DNA of 64,000 nucleotides from Kluyvera sp047971185 (GCF_047971185.1 NZ_JBKDZH010000020.1:41467-105466); one strand, 5' to 3'. Numbered from the stretch's first letter, positions 49,985-59,257 are shown. Notes: generated by a model from the letters alone, not told the origin. Translations and numbers: made by a program.

Positions 49985-50944
49985 ATGACTTACGTAATTG
50001 TTCATGCTCTTGCTCCGATTTTCGTCATTATGTTGCTGGGATTCTGGGCCGGGAAGGCCAAAATGGTGGATAACAAGAATGTCTCCCTGCTCAATATCTT
50101 CGTGATGGACTTCGCGCTGCCCGCCGCGCTGTTTAGCGCCACGGTACAAACACCGTGGGCCGGCATCGTTGCGCAGTCGCCGCTGATTGTGGTGCTGACG
50201 CTGGCAATGTGGATTACCTATGCCGCCATCTACTTTATGGCGACCAAAGTGTTCAAGAAATCGCCGCAGGATGCCGCCGTGCTGACGCTGACCGTCGCGC
50301 TGCCAAACTACGCCGCGCTGGGTCTGCCGATTCTGGGTAGCGTACTGGGTGAAACTTCTTCCACCTCGCTTTCCGTTGCCGTTTCCATCGCCTGCGGTTC
50401 CGTGTTGATGACGCCGTTCTGCCTGCTGATCCTCGAACGTGAGAAAGCGCGCGCGGAAGGCGGTAACTCCGGTTCTACGCTGTCTATGCTGCCGGTGCTG
50501 ATGTGGCGTTCCATCAAAAAACCGATCGTTATGGGCCCGCTGCTGGGGGTTATCCTCTCCGCCATTGGTATTAAAATGCCGGAACTGGTGCTGGCGGCGA
50601 TCAAACCGCTGGGTCTGTCCGCGACTGCGGCGGCGCTGTTCCTGACCGGTGTGATCCTCTCTGCGCGTAAACTGCAGATCAACACGGTGGTGATTACCTC
50701 CACTATCGCCAAACTGCTGATTCAACCGGCCATTGCCTGGGGTATCGTGCTGATTTTCGGTCTGCATGGCTCCGTGGCGATTACTGCAATCCTGATGATT
50801 GCGCTGTCCGCGGGTTTCTTCGGCGTGGTGTTTGGTAACCGCTTTGGCGTGCAGTCGCCTGATGCAGAAGCCGTGCTGCTGTTGAGTTCGGTCCTGTGTA
50901 TCCTGTCTCTGCCGCTGTTTATCTCGCTGACTTCAGGAATCTAA
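49985..50944 (+). CDS. mdcF: Malonate transporter MdcF (AEC family)
   Basis: This 319-residue inner-membrane protein has about 8-10 helices and belongs to the auxin efflux carrier family that includes MdcF. It is expected to import malonate. The N-terminal LLGFWAGK and FALPAALF motifs and the mid-protein NYAALGLPILGS are typical of the AEC group. It lies 3 bases before mdcG. Confidence 0.92.
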   Translation: MTYVIVHALAPIFVIMLLGFWAGKAKMVDNKNVSLLNIFVMDFALPAALFSATVQTPWAGIVAQSPLIVVLTLAMWITYAAIYFMATKVFKKSPQDAAVLTLTVALPNYAALGLPILGSVLGETSSTSLSVAVSIACGSVLMTPFCLLILEREKARAEGGNSGSTLSMLPVLMWRSIKKPIVMGPLLGVILSAIGIKMPELVLAAIKPLGLSATAAALFLTGVILSARKLQINTVVITSTIAKLLIQPAIAWGIVLIFGLHGSVAITAILMIALSAGFFGVVFGNRFGVQSPDAEAVLLLSSVLCILSLPLFISLTSGI

Positions 50945-50947
50945 ATC

Positions 50948-51565
50948 ATGAGCACAACATTACGCCCACACGACCTTATCTGGCTGAACGCGCGCGACGC
51001 GCTTGAAGATGTCACGGAATCCTGGGTGGATACCGTCTGGCATAGCGGTCTGCCGGTGGTGGTGCGGCGTGATGTTGATGCGCAGGGGCGCGTGCCGGTT
51101 GGCGTGCGCGGCATGAAGCGCGACCAGCGCGCCGCCGGTTGGGTGAAAGCGGGGGCGGTCGTCCGCGTCTGCTCGCCGGAATCGCTGGTGGACCCGCTGG
51201 CGCTGCTGCGCTCGCCCTTTATCTCTCAGCCACCCGTTCAGGTGGCTTTGTTATTGGCGCAGCAGGCGTGGCCGTGGACGTGGGGCATTACCGGCAGTAC
51301 CGGCTATGCGCTGGCGACCGGGATCCCGGTGATCCATGCGGCAAGCGATCTGGATCTGCTGATCCGCGCGCCGCAGCCGCTGGCACGCGAGCCGTTGGCG
51401 ATGTGGCAGCAGCAGCTGACGGGCGGGCTGTGCCGGGCGGATACCCAGGTGGAAACGCCCTGTGGCGCGTTTGCCCTCAACGAATGGCTGCGTGACGGTA
51501 AAGCACTGTTAAAAACCTCACAGGGGCCGCGTCTGGTGAGCGACCCGTGGAGCAGGGAGGAATAA
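50948..51565 (+). CDS. mdcG: Phosphoribosyl-dephospho-CoA transferase MdcG
   Basis: This 205-residue nucleotidyltransferase attaches the phosphoribosyl-dephospho-CoA arm made by MdcB to Ser25 of MdcC, releasing pyrophosphate. The catalytic aspartates Asp134 and Asp136 (SDLDLL) match those of K. pneumoniae MdcG. It overlaps mdcH by 1 base (TAATG). Confidence 0.94.
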   Translation: MSTTLRPHDLIWLNARDALEDVTESWVDTVWHSGLPVVVRRDVDAQGRVPVGVRGMKRDQRAAGWVKAGAVVRVCSPESLVDPLALLRSPFISQPPVQVALLLAQQAWPWTWGITGSTGYALATGIPVIHAASDLDLLIRAPQPLAREPLAMWQQQLTGGLCRADTQVETPCGAFALNEWLRDGKALLKTSQGPRLVSDPWSREE

Positions 51566-52461
51566 TGAAAATTCTGTTTACCTTTCCGGGGCAGGGAACG
51601 CAGCACGCAGGTATGCTGCAAAACCTTCCGGGAACAGAGTTAGCGCAGGCGCGTGAGGTGCTGGGGAGTGAGGCGGAGACGCTGGATTCCCCGCCATCAC
51701 TGCAACATACCCGGGCGGTGCAGCTGGCGCTGCTGATTGCCGGTGTCGCCTGGGCGCGGGAGCTGGAGCGTCGCGGCGTGTCGCCGGATATCGTCAGTGG
51801 TTTGTCTATCGGTGCTTACCCAGCGGCGGTGGTCGCCGGGGCACTGGATTTTGCCGATGCGTTGAAGCTCGTGGCGCTGCGTGGTGATTTAATGGAGCAG
51901 GCGTATCCGCACGGCTACGGCCTGACGGCGATTATGGGGCTAACCCTGTCGCAGGTTGAGTCACTGGTCGACGGCAGCGGCACCTATATCGCCAACCTGA
52001 ACGCGGAAACGCAGATTGTGATTGCGGGTAGCGATGAAGCGATGGCAGGGGTGGCAAAACGCGCGCTGGAGAAAGGCGCCAGCAAAGTGCATCGGCTGGC
52101 GGTGAGCGTGCCGTCCCACTGTGAACTACTGGCGGAACCGGCGCAAAAGCTGGTTGAGGCTTTCAGTAAGGTGACGCTTTCTCGCCCACGCTACGCCTAC
52201 CTCAGCGGCAGCACCGGGCGCGTACTGTGGCAGCCGGAACGTATTGCCGACGATCTGGCGATGAATATGGCGCGTACCGTGCGCTGGCAGGAGGCGGTTA
52301 TCTCCGCTAACGAACGTGAAGCGCGGCTGGCGATTGAGATGCCGCCCGGTGGCGTGCTGACCTGCTTAACCCGTCAGGCGGCGTGGGAAGGGGAGTCTGT
52401 TTCGCTGGAGCGCAGCGGTGTGGATGTTGCCGTGCATCTGGCGAAACGGCTTCGTGCGTGA
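51565..52461 (+). CDS. mdcH: Malonyl-CoA:ACP transferase MdcH (epsilon)
   Basis: This 298-residue FabD-like enzyme loads malonyl from malonyl-CoA on to the thiol of holo-MdcC to start the cycle. The nucleophile Ser81 lies in SGLSIGAYP, and His185 in VPSHCELL is the likely partner; FTFPGQGTQ opens the protein as in acyltransferases. The ATG at 51565 has GGGAGG upstream. Last gene of the operon, ending before a REP element. Confidence 0.94.
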   Translation: MKILFTFPGQGTQHAGMLQNLPGTELAQAREVLGSEAETLDSPPSLQHTRAVQLALLIAGVAWARELERRGVSPDIVSGLSIGAYPAAVVAGALDFADALKLVALRGDLMEQAYPHGYGLTAIMGLTLSQVESLVDGSGTYIANLNAETQIVIAGSDEAMAGVAKRALEKGASKVHRLAVSVPSHCELLAEPAQKLVEAFSKVTLSRPRYAYLSGSTGRVLWQPERIADDLAMNMARTVRWQEAVISANEREARLAIEMPPGGVLTCLTRQAAWEGESVSLERSGVDVAVHLAKRLRA

Positions 52462-52466
52462 TGTGA

Positions 52467-52553
52467 TTGCCCGATGGCGCTGCGCTTATCGGGCCTACAA
52501 AACCGGCTCGATACGCGTAGGCCGGATAAGACGCGAAGCGTCGCCATCCGGCA
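52467..52553. repeat. REP/BIME element between mdcH and mdcR
   Basis: Two inverted REP units (CGATGGCGCTGCGCTTATCG-type and GCCGGATAAGACGCGAAGCG-type) with GGCCTAC/GTAGGCC. It sits between convergent genes as usual for REPs and may act as the 3' boundary of both mRNAs. Confidence 0.85.
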
Positions 52554-52554
52554 A

Positions 52555-53487
52555 TCAGGCGTTCTGGTTCAGCGTCCTGGCGTACATGCGCCCTTCGGCG
52601 GCCAGCGCCAACAGGCTTGGATCGCGCTCGCGGTTGCGGGCAAAGACAATGGCGATAAGCTGCTGCATCTGGTACGGCTGCGCCAGTTTCTGCAACTGTA
52701 CGGTATTCTCATACATCTTCTTCATGCGCCCCGGCATCAAACAGAATCCTACCCCTGCCTGTACCAGACTGAGCATGGAGAAAATATCGTTCACGCGGGT
52801 GACAATTTCCGGCTCAAATCCGGCGATATGAAACGCCTCCTGAAAGCCGGCATAGGTGGCGAAGCCTTCCGCCAGCGAGACAAACTTTTCATGGCGATAG
52901 TGGCGCAGGTCCGCCTTCGCGGTGGTATCCAGCCCAGCGGTCATCGGCGCGGCAAGGTAGATATCGTCGTGGAACAGGGGCAGCACTTCAAGGCTGTTGC
53001 GATCGATTTCGCTTTCGGAAATAGAGATGAGGATGGCATCCAGAACGCCATCTTCCAGCATTTTCAGCAGCGCCTCGTTAGAGCCCATGGTGAGATCCAG
53101 CTCCAGATCCGGGCGGCGCAGTTTCATCCCCATAATCAGGTGTGGCACCGTCTCCAGCGTCAGCGAGTAGAGCGTGCCCACACGTAAACGGCCCTGGCCC
53201 ACGCCTGCCGTTTTGCGCGTCTCTTCCAGCCCACGCTCCATCAACTGTGTGACTTCCTGACAGTACTCCAGTAGCGTCCACGCCGCCGGTTGGGCAATCA
53301 GATTACGGCCTTTATGGACGAACAGCGGGCAGCGGACGTTCTCTTCCAGCGTGTGCAGCGCCCGATGCACGCTGACGCCGCTGATATTCAGCACCTCAGC
53401 GGTACGGGCGATGTTGCCCTTCTCCATAAAGGTCATGAAGATGGTCAGCTTGCGGAAGGTAATGTCATCGGTGATTGACAGGTTCAT
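52555..53487 (-). CDS. mdcR: LysR-type regulator MdcR
   Basis: This 310-residue LysR-family protein has an N-terminal helix-turn-helix (about residues 22-42, NIARTAEVLNISGVSVHRALHTLE) and a substrate-binding domain from about 95. Position next to mdcABCDEFGH identifies it as the malonate-responsive activator. It is convergent with the operon, not divergent as LysR genes usually are, and it begins only 16 bases after the yheS stop codon on the same strand. A GAGGG ribosome site precedes its ATG. Confidence 0.9.
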   Translation of the reverse strand: MNLSITDDITFRKLTIFMTFMEKGNIARTAEVLNISGVSVHRALHTLEENVRCPLFVHKGRNLIAQPAAWTLLEYCQEVTQLMERGLEETRKTAGVGQGRLRVGTLYSLTLETVPHLIMGMKLRRPDLELDLTMGSNEALLKMLEDGVLDAILISISESEIDRNSLEVLPLFHDDIYLAAPMTAGLDTTAKADLRHYRHEKFVSLAEGFATYAGFQEAFHIAGFEPEIVTRVNDIFSMLSLVQAGVGFCLMPGRMKKMYENTVQLQKLAQPYQMQQLIAIVFARNRERDPSLLALAAEGRMYARTLNQNA

Positions 53488-53503
53488 CGGCTGCCCTCGG
53501 AGG

Positions 53504-55411
53504 TTAGTCGTTCTGCATCATCTGTTCGAGCTGCTCCTGCGCCTCCAGCCACGCCATTTCGCACTCCTCCAGCCCGGATTTGGCGCTGGCCTGCAGCTGC
53601 AGACACTCGGTCATTTCCGCTTTGCGGCTGGGGTCGTACAGGCTGCTGTCGCCGAGCTTCTCTTCCGCCTGCGCCAGCTGGGCGTTGAGTTTTTCCATCT
53701 CTTTTTCCAGACGGGTAATCTCTTTACGCAGCGGCTGCGTCAGGGTGCGCAGCTCGGCTTCGCGGCGCTTCTGGTCTTTACGCGACTGGGCGCTGTTGGC
53801 GTTGTTCTCTTTCGGCGCGTCGTCGGCCTGGTTTTCCAGCTTCTGCACGTCGCTCAGCCACTGCTGATAGTCTTCCAGGTCGCCATCGAACGGCTCGACC
53901 TTTTTGTCATGCACCAGATAGAGATCGTCGGTGGTGGAGCGGATCAGGTGACGATCGTGCGAAACCACAACCAGCGCGCCTTCGAAATCGATCAGCGCTT
54001 CGGTCAGCGCCTGACGCATATCGAGATCCAGGTGGTTAGTCGGTTCATCGAGCAGCAGCAGGTTCGGGCGCTGCCAGACGATCAATGCCAGCACCAGACG
54101 CGCTTTTTCGCCGCCGGAGAAGCGGGCGGTCTGTTCAGTCACCTTATCGCCCTGGAAGCCGAAGCCGCCGAGGTAGTCGCGCAGCTTCTGTTCCAGCTCC
54201 TGCGGCGCCATGCGCGCCAGATGCTGCAGCGGGGATTCGTCGGCGCGCAGGAACTCCAGTTGGTGCTGGGCGAAGTAACCGAGCTTGATGCCTTTGGCGA
54301 GGCCAATCTCACCGTGTAGCGGCTCCAGTTCGCCCGCCAGTAGCTTAATCAGCGTCGACTTACCCGCACCGTTACGGCCCAGCAGGCCGATGCGCGAACC
54401 CGGCACCAGGTTCAGCTTGATAGATTCAAGGATTGTGCGATCGCCATAGCCCGCGCTGACCTTTTCCATTTTCAGCAACGGGTTTGGCAGACTTTCCGGC
54501 GCGCGGAAGCTGAAGTGGAACGGGTTATCGACGTGGGCCGGAGCAATCAGCTCCATGCGTTCCAGCATCTTGATGCGGCTCTGCGCCTGCTTGGCCTTAG
54601 TGGCCTTGGCGCGGAAGCGGTCGATGTAGCTTTGCAGATGCGCCACGCGCTCCTGCTGGCTTTCGTACATCGCCTGCTGCTGGGCCAGGCGGGTGGCGCG
54701 CTGCACTTCAAACGAGCTGTAGTTGCCGGTGTATTCGAACATCGTTTGCTGTTCGATATGGATAATTTTGTCCACCACCGGATCGAGGAAGTCGCGGTCG
54801 TGGGAAATCAGAATCAGCGTGCCCTGATAGCTTTTCAGCCATCTTTCCAGCCAGATCACCGCGTCAAGATCGAGGTGGTTGGTCGGTTCATCAAGCAGCA
54901 GCAGGTCGGAACGGCAAATCAGCGCCTGGGCCAGGTTAAGACGCATACGCCAGCCGCCGGAGAAGTCGCTAACCGGGCGGGTAAGCTGCTCGTTGCTGAA
55001 GCCGAGGCCGTGCAGCAGGCTGGAGGCGCGAGAGCGGATGGTCCACGCGTCAATCGCGTCCAGCTTGCCATGAACGGTGGCGATGGCGTGGCCATCGTTA
55101 CGTTCGTTGGCGTCGTTGAGCTGGGCTTCCAGCTGGCGGAACTCACGGTCGCCGTCAATGACATAGTCCAGAGCGGGCTGCGGCAGCGCAGGGGTTTCCT
55201 GGTTTACCCACGCCAGCTGCCAGCTGCTGGGGAAGGTAAAGTTGCCGCCATCGGCGCTTATCTCGTTTTTCAGCAGCGCGAGCAGCGTGGATTTGCCGCA
55301 GCCGTTTTTCCCCACCAGGCCGACTTTCTGCCCAGGGTTGATGGTGGCCGATGCGTTATCCAGCAGGACACGCACGCCGCGACGAATTTGTAACGAGGAG
55401 AAAACAATCAT
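53504..55411 (-). CDS. yheS: YheS, ABC-F family ATPase
   Basis: This 635-residue protein has two ABC domains and no membrane segment. The first has Walker A GKNGCGKST (about 34-42), signature SGGWR and Walker B LLLDEPTNHLD; the second has GRNGAGKST, SGGEK and LLLDEPTNHLD. A coiled C-terminal tail follows. ABC-F proteins work on ribosomes; E. coli YheS has been linked to relief of stalling. Length matches E. coli (637). It is divergent from kefG. Confidence 0.93.
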   Translation of the reverse strand: MIVFSSLQIRRGVRVLLDNASATINPGQKVGLVGKNGCGKSTLLALLKNEISADGGNFTFPSSWQLAWVNQETPALPQPALDYVIDGDREFRQLEAQLNDANERNDGHAIATVHGKLDAIDAWTIRSRASSLLHGLGFSNEQLTRPVSDFSGGWRMRLNLAQALICRSDLLLLDEPTNHLDLDAVIWLERWLKSYQGTLILISHDRDFLDPVVDKIIHIEQQTMFEYTGNYSSFEVQRATRLAQQQAMYESQQERVAHLQSYIDRFRAKATKAKQAQSRIKMLERMELIAPAHVDNPFHFSFRAPESLPNPLLKMEKVSAGYGDRTILESIKLNLVPGSRIGLLGRNGAGKSTLIKLLAGELEPLHGEIGLAKGIKLGYFAQHQLEFLRADESPLQHLARMAPQELEQKLRDYLGGFGFQGDKVTEQTARFSGGEKARLVLALIVWQRPNLLLLDEPTNHLDLDMRQALTEALIDFEGALVVVSHDRHLIRSTTDDLYLVHDKKVEPFDGDLEDYQQWLSDVQKLENQADDAPKENNANSAQSRKDQKRREAELRTLTQPLRKEITRLEKEMEKLNAQLAQAEEKLGDSSLYDPSRKAEMTECLQLQASAKSGLEECEMAWLEAQEQLEQMMQND

Positions 55412-55558
55412 AAGGCGCCGTATGTTCTGAATATGTTAAATTGTCATTGTGGTAATGTAATGTGGTAAGCGAATCGCTAGACCGGGCCGCAATGGTAGCC
55501 CAAAACGATGACGATACACAAAACCATTCAGGTGGCGTGATGGACACCCGGGAGGGGA

Positions 55559-56113
55559 ATGATGTCACAGACGGCGAAGGTATTGCTGATCTATGCCCAT
55601 CCGGAATCACAGGACTCGGTCGCTAACCGGGTTTTGCTTAAACCGGCTTTGCAGTTAAGCAACGTAACCGTGCACGATCTCTACGCGCACTATCCTGATT
55701 TTTTTATCGATATTCCTCGCGAGCAGGCGCTGCTGCGCGAGCATGATGTCATCGTGTTTCAACACCCTCTCTATACCTACAGCTGCCCGGCACTGCTCAA
55801 AGAGTGGCTCGACCGCGTGCTGAGCCGTGGTTTTGCCAGCGGCATCGGGGGCAATCAGCTGGCGGGAAAGTACTGGCGTAGCGTGATCACCACCGGCGAA
55901 CCGGAAAGCGCCTATCGCCACGATGGCCTGAATCGTTATCCGATGAGCGATATTCTGCGTCCGTTTGAGCTGACCGCCGCCATGTGTCATATGCACTGGA
56001 TGAGCCCGATTATCGTTTACTGGGCGCGACGTCAGCCGCCCAATGAGCTGGCAAACCATGCTAAGGCCTACGCTGACTGGCTGGCGGCGCCGATTGTGGC
56101 AGGAGGACGATGA
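55559..56113 (+). CDS. kefG: KefG, ancillary subunit of KefB
   Basis: This 184-residue flavodoxin-like quinone oxidoreductase homologue is required for full activity of the glutathione-gated K+ efflux system KefB. It has YAHPESQDSVANR near the N-terminus and QHPLYTYSCPALLKEW, typical of the KefF/KefG group. A GGAGGGG ribosome site precedes ATGATG. It overlaps kefB by 1-4 bases, depending on the kefB start. Confidence 0.94.
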   Translation: MMSQTAKVLLIYAHPESQDSVANRVLLKPALQLSNVTVHDLYAHYPDFFIDIPREQALLREHDVIVFQHPLYTYSCPALLKEWLDRVLSRGFASGIGGNQLAGKYWRSVITTGEPESAYRHDGLNRYPMSDILRPFELTAAMCHMHWMSPIIVYWARRQPPNELANHAKAYADWLAAPIVAGGR

Positions 56114-57918
56114 TGGAAGGTTCGGATTTATTACTGGCGGGGGTGCTGTTCCTCTTCGCGGCGGTGGCGGCGGTGCCTTTAGCGGCCAGGCTGGGCATCG
56201 GCGCGGTGTTAGGTTATCTGTTGGCGGGGATTGCCATCGGCCCGTGGGGGCTGGGCTTCATCAGCGACGTCGACGAAATTCTTCATTTCTCCGAGCTGGG
56301 CGTAGTGTTCCTGATGTTTATCATCGGGCTGGAGCTGAACCCGGCCAAACTGTGGCAGCTGCGGCGACCCATTTTCGGCATCGGCGCCGCGCAGGTGATT
56401 TTCAGCGCCGCGATCCTCGGCGGGCTGCTGCTGCTGACCAACTTCTCGTGGCAGGCGGCGGCGATTGGCGGGATTGGCCTGGCGATGTCGTCGACGGCGA
56501 TGGCGCTGCAGCTAATGCGCGAAAAGGGGATGAACCGCAGTGAGGCCGGGCAGCTCGGCTTTTCGGTGCTGCTGTTTCAGGATCTGGCGGTGATCCCGGC
56601 GCTGGCGCTGGTGCCGCTGCTGGCGGGGGCAGGTGACGAACATTTCCACTGGCAGACCGTCGGGCTGAAGGTGCTGGCCTTTGCCGGGATGCTGATTGGC
56701 GGGCGCTACCTGCTGCGCCCGGTGTTCCGTTTTATCGCCAGCTCCGGCGTGCGCGAAGTGTTTACCGCGGCCACGCTGCTGCTGGTTCTTGGCTCCGCGC
56801 TGTTTATGGATGCGCTGGGGCTATCGATGGCGCTGGGGACGTTTATCGCCGGCGTGCTGCTGGCGGAAAGCGAGTATCGCCACGAGCTGGAGATTGCCAT
56901 CGAGCCGTTCAAGGGGCTGCTGCTGGGATTGTTCTTTATCTCGGTGGGGATGTCGCTCAACCTGGGCGTGCTTTATACCCATTTACTGGCGGTGCTGGGC
57001 TGCGTGGCGCTGCTGGTGGGCGTCAAAACGCTGGTGCTGTACCTGCTGGCCCGCCTGCACGGCATGCGTAGCTCAGAGCGCATGCAGTTTGCCAGCGTGC
57101 TGAGCCAGGGCGGCGAGTTTGCCTTTGTGCTGTTCTCCGCCGCCTCGTCGTTTAAGGTGTTTAAAGGCGACCAGATGTCGCTGCTGCTGGTGACCGTCAC
57201 GCTGTCGATGATGACCACGCCGCTGCTGATGAAGCTGGTGGATCGGGTGCTTTCGCGGCGTTTTAACGGCCCGGAAGAGGAAGATGAAGCGCCGTGGGTA
57301 GAGGATGACAAGCCGCAGGTGATCGTGGTGGGCTTTGGCCGTTTCGGCCAGGTGATTGGCCGCCTGCTGATGGCTAATAAGCTGCGCATTACCGTCCTCG
57401 AGCGTGATATCAGCGCGGTCAACCTGATGCGCAAATACGGCTATAAGGTGTACTACGGCGACGCCACCCAGGTGGAGCTACTGCGCTCGGCGGGGGCCGA
57501 GCAGGCGCAGTCGATCGTCATTACCTGCAACGAGCCGGAAGACACCATGAAGCTGGTGGAGATCTGCCAGCAGCACTTCCCGCACCTGCATATCATGGCG
57601 CGTGCGCGGGGACGTGTGGAGGCGCACGAACTGCTGCAGGCGGGCGTGGTACAGTTTTCTCGTGAAACGTTCTCCAGCGCGCTGGAGCTGGGACGCAAGG
57701 CGCTGATCTCGACCGGCATGCACCCGCATCAGGCGCAGCGCGCGCAGCTGCACTTCAAGCGGCTGGATATGCGTATGCTGCGCGAACTGATGCCGGTTCA
57801 CAGCGATACCCAACAAATTTCGCGCGTGCGGGAAGCGCGGCGAGAGCTGGAGGAGATCTTCCAGCGTGAGATGCAACAAGAGCGGCGGCAGCTGGACGGC
57901 TGGGACGAATTTGAATAG
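56113..57918 (+). CDS. kefB: Glutathione-regulated K+/H+ antiporter KefB
   Basis: This 601-residue CPA2 transporter has about 12 helices (to about 380) and a cytoplasmic RCK/KTN domain starting VIVVGFGRFGQVIG near residue 400. It is held closed by glutathione and opened by its adducts, lowering pH to protect from electrophiles. ATGs at 56110 and 56113 are both possible; AGGAGG is at the better distance for the second, which gives the E. coli length (601). Confidence 0.95.
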   Translation: MEGSDLLLAGVLFLFAAVAAVPLAARLGIGAVLGYLLAGIAIGPWGLGFISDVDEILHFSELGVVFLMFIIGLELNPAKLWQLRRPIFGIGAAQVIFSAAILGGLLLLTNFSWQAAAIGGIGLAMSSTAMALQLMREKGMNRSEAGQLGFSVLLFQDLAVIPALALVPLLAGAGDEHFHWQTVGLKVLAFAGMLIGGRYLLRPVFRFIASSGVREVFTAATLLLVLGSALFMDALGLSMALGTFIAGVLLAESEYRHELEIAIEPFKGLLLGLFFISVGMSLNLGVLYTHLLAVLGCVALLVGVKTLVLYLLARLHGMRSSERMQFASVLSQGGEFAFVLFSAASSFKVFKGDQMSLLLVTVTLSMMTTPLLMKLVDRVLSRRFNGPEEEDEAPWVEDDKPQVIVVGFGRFGQVIGRLLMANKLRITVLERDISAVNLMRKYGYKVYYGDATQVELLRSAGAEQAQSIVITCNEPEDTMKLVEICQQHFPHLHIMARARGRVEAHELLQAGVVQFSRETFSSALELGRKALISTGMHPHQAQRAQLHFKRLDMRMLRELMPVHSDTQQISRVREARRELEEIFQREMQQERRQLDGWDEFE

Positions 57919-57928
57919 AAGGTGAAGC

Positions 57929-58129
57929 ATGGCGGTACGTAAACGTTTTATCGCGGGCGCAAAATGCCCGTCGTGTCAGGCGCAGGATTCTATGGCGATG
58001 TGGCGCGAGAATAATATTGATGTCGTTGAATGCGTTAAGTGCGGGCATCAGATGCGCGAAGCGGATAAACAAGCACGCGATCACGTACGCAAAGAGGAAC
58101 AAGTGATCGGTATTTTTCATCCAGAGTAG
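57929..58129 (+). CDS. yheV: YheV, small zinc-ribbon protein
   Basis: This 66-residue protein has C13-X2-C16 and C35-X2-C38, a zinc-ribbon pattern (DUF2387). It matches E. coli YheV in length. Function unknown. It lies 10 bases after kefB and is probably co-transcribed with kefGB. Confidence 0.88.
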   Translation: MAVRKRFIAGAKCPSCQAQDSMAMWRENNIDVVECVKCGHQMREADKQARDHVRKEEQVIGIFHPE

Positions 58130-58225
58130 CGATCCGTGCTGTCTTTTTTTAAGCTTATGGGTACACGGGTGTAGAATTCCGCTACAATCTGCGCCACTTA
58201 AATATTCCCATGCTCAGGAGATATC

Positions 58226-58822
58226 ATGAAAGTAGCAAAAGACCTGGTGGTCAGCCTGGCCTATCAGGTACGTACAGAAGACGGTGTGTTGGTTGATGAG
58301 TCTCCGGTAAGTGCACCGCTGGACTACCTGCATGGTCACGGTTCCCTGATCTCCGGCCTGGAAAATGCGCTGGACGGTCACGATGTTGGTGATAAATTCG
58401 ACGTTGCCGTACAGGCCAACGACGCTTACGGTCAGTACGACGAAAACCTGGTGCAGCGCGTTCCTAAAGACGTGTTCATGGGCGTTGACGAACTCCAGGT
58501 TGGCATGCGCTTCCTGGCGGAAACCGACCAGGGTCCGGTTCCGGTTGAAATCACCGAAGTTGAAGACGACCACGTCGTGGTTGACGGCAACCACATGCTG
58601 GCTGGCCAGAACCTGAAGTTCAGCGTTGAAGTTGTGGCTATCCGTGAAGCAACCGAAGAAGAGCTGGCTCATGGCCACGTTCACGGCGCGCACGACCATC
58701 ACCACGATCACGGTGAAGACGGTTGCTGCGGCGGTCACGGCCACGACCACGGTCATGACCACGGCGGCGAAGGCTGCTGCGGCGGTGGCGGTAAAGGCCA
58801 CGGCGGCTGCGGCTGCCACTAA
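58226..58822 (+). CDS. slyD: FKBP-type isomerase and metallochaperone SlyD
   Basis: This 198-residue cytosolic protein joins an FKBP domain (1-70 and 120-150) with an IF chaperone insert (about 75-120). Its C-terminal tail of about 50 residues is rich in His, Cys, Gly and Asp (HGHDHGHDHGGEGCCGGG) and binds Ni2+ and other metals. It assists nickel delivery for hydrogenase and folding of proteins such as phage phiX174 E. Its tail differs in length from E. coli (196) by two residues. Confidence 0.95.
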   Translation: MKVAKDLVVSLAYQVRTEDGVLVDESPVSAPLDYLHGHGSLISGLENALDGHDVGDKFDVAVQANDAYGQYDENLVQRVPKDVFMGVDELQVGMRFLAETDQGPVPVEITEVEDDHVVVDGNHMLAGQNLKFSVEVVAIREATEEELAHGHVHGAHDHHHDHGEDGCCGGHGHDHGHDHGGEGCCGGGGKGHGGCGCH

Positions 58823-58840
58823 TCGGTCGATGCGGCTGAT

Positions 58841-58908
58841 TGCCTGATGGCGCTACGCTTATCAGGCCTACGGTAGGCCGGATAAGACGTTTACGTCGCC
58901 ATCCGGCA
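58841..58908. repeat. REP/BIME element after slyD
   Basis: Two inverted REP units (TGCCTGATGGCGCTACGCTT and GCCGGATAAGACGTTTACG) with GGCCTAC/GTAGGCC in the centre. Between convergent slyD and slyX, before their terminator. Confidence 0.85.
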
Positions 58909-58910
58909 CA

Positions 58911-58938
58911 AAAAAAAGCGGGGAAACCCGCTTTTTTT
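58911..58938. terminator. Bidirectional terminator slyD/slyX
   Basis: GCGGG-GAAA-CCCGC with a run of A's on the left and seven T's on the right; slyX converges from the other side. Confidence 0.9.
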
Positions 58939-58943
58939 ACGTC

Positions 58944-59162
58944 TCAATAATGGGGCGGCGGCGTCTCTTCCGACTGCGACGCGATATGTGACGGCTGGCT
59001 GGCTTTGAGTTTTTCCGTCAGCAGACGCAGATGTTCGCGCAGTTTGGCCATCTCCATTTCATGAGCGGTAACCGTCTGATTAAGATCCTCAATGGTGATC
59101 TCCTGGAAGGCCAGTCGGCTTTCAAGTTCTTCCAGACGCGCTTCGATAGTCGTTTCCTGCAT
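58944..59162 (-). CDS. slyX: SlyX, small coiled-coil protein
   Basis: This 72-residue protein has a heptad coiled coil at about residues 5-52 and a Pro-rich tail ending PPPHY. It matches E. coli SlyX (72). Function is unknown. The ATG at 59162 gives that length; the frame upstream (27 codons) runs into the divergent fkpA promoter. Confidence 0.9.
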   Translation of the reverse strand: MQETTIEARLEELESRLAFQEITIEDLNQTVTAHEMEMAKLREHLRLLTEKLKASQPSHIASQSEETPPPHY

Positions 59163-59257
59163 GATGCCTCTCTCTACTCTGTTATCGCCAAAAGCGTTTC
59201 TGACGCGGCGGATTCTACGCAACTTTACCCTGGCGTGCAGCACTACCGTGCGTGAGC

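Noticed and set aside
45415..52461. The mdc cluster as an undescribed system
   Set aside because: Gene order mdcABCDEFGH-R and key residues (Ser25 of MdcC, Asp134/Asp136 of MdcG) match the known Klebsiella malonate decarboxylase.
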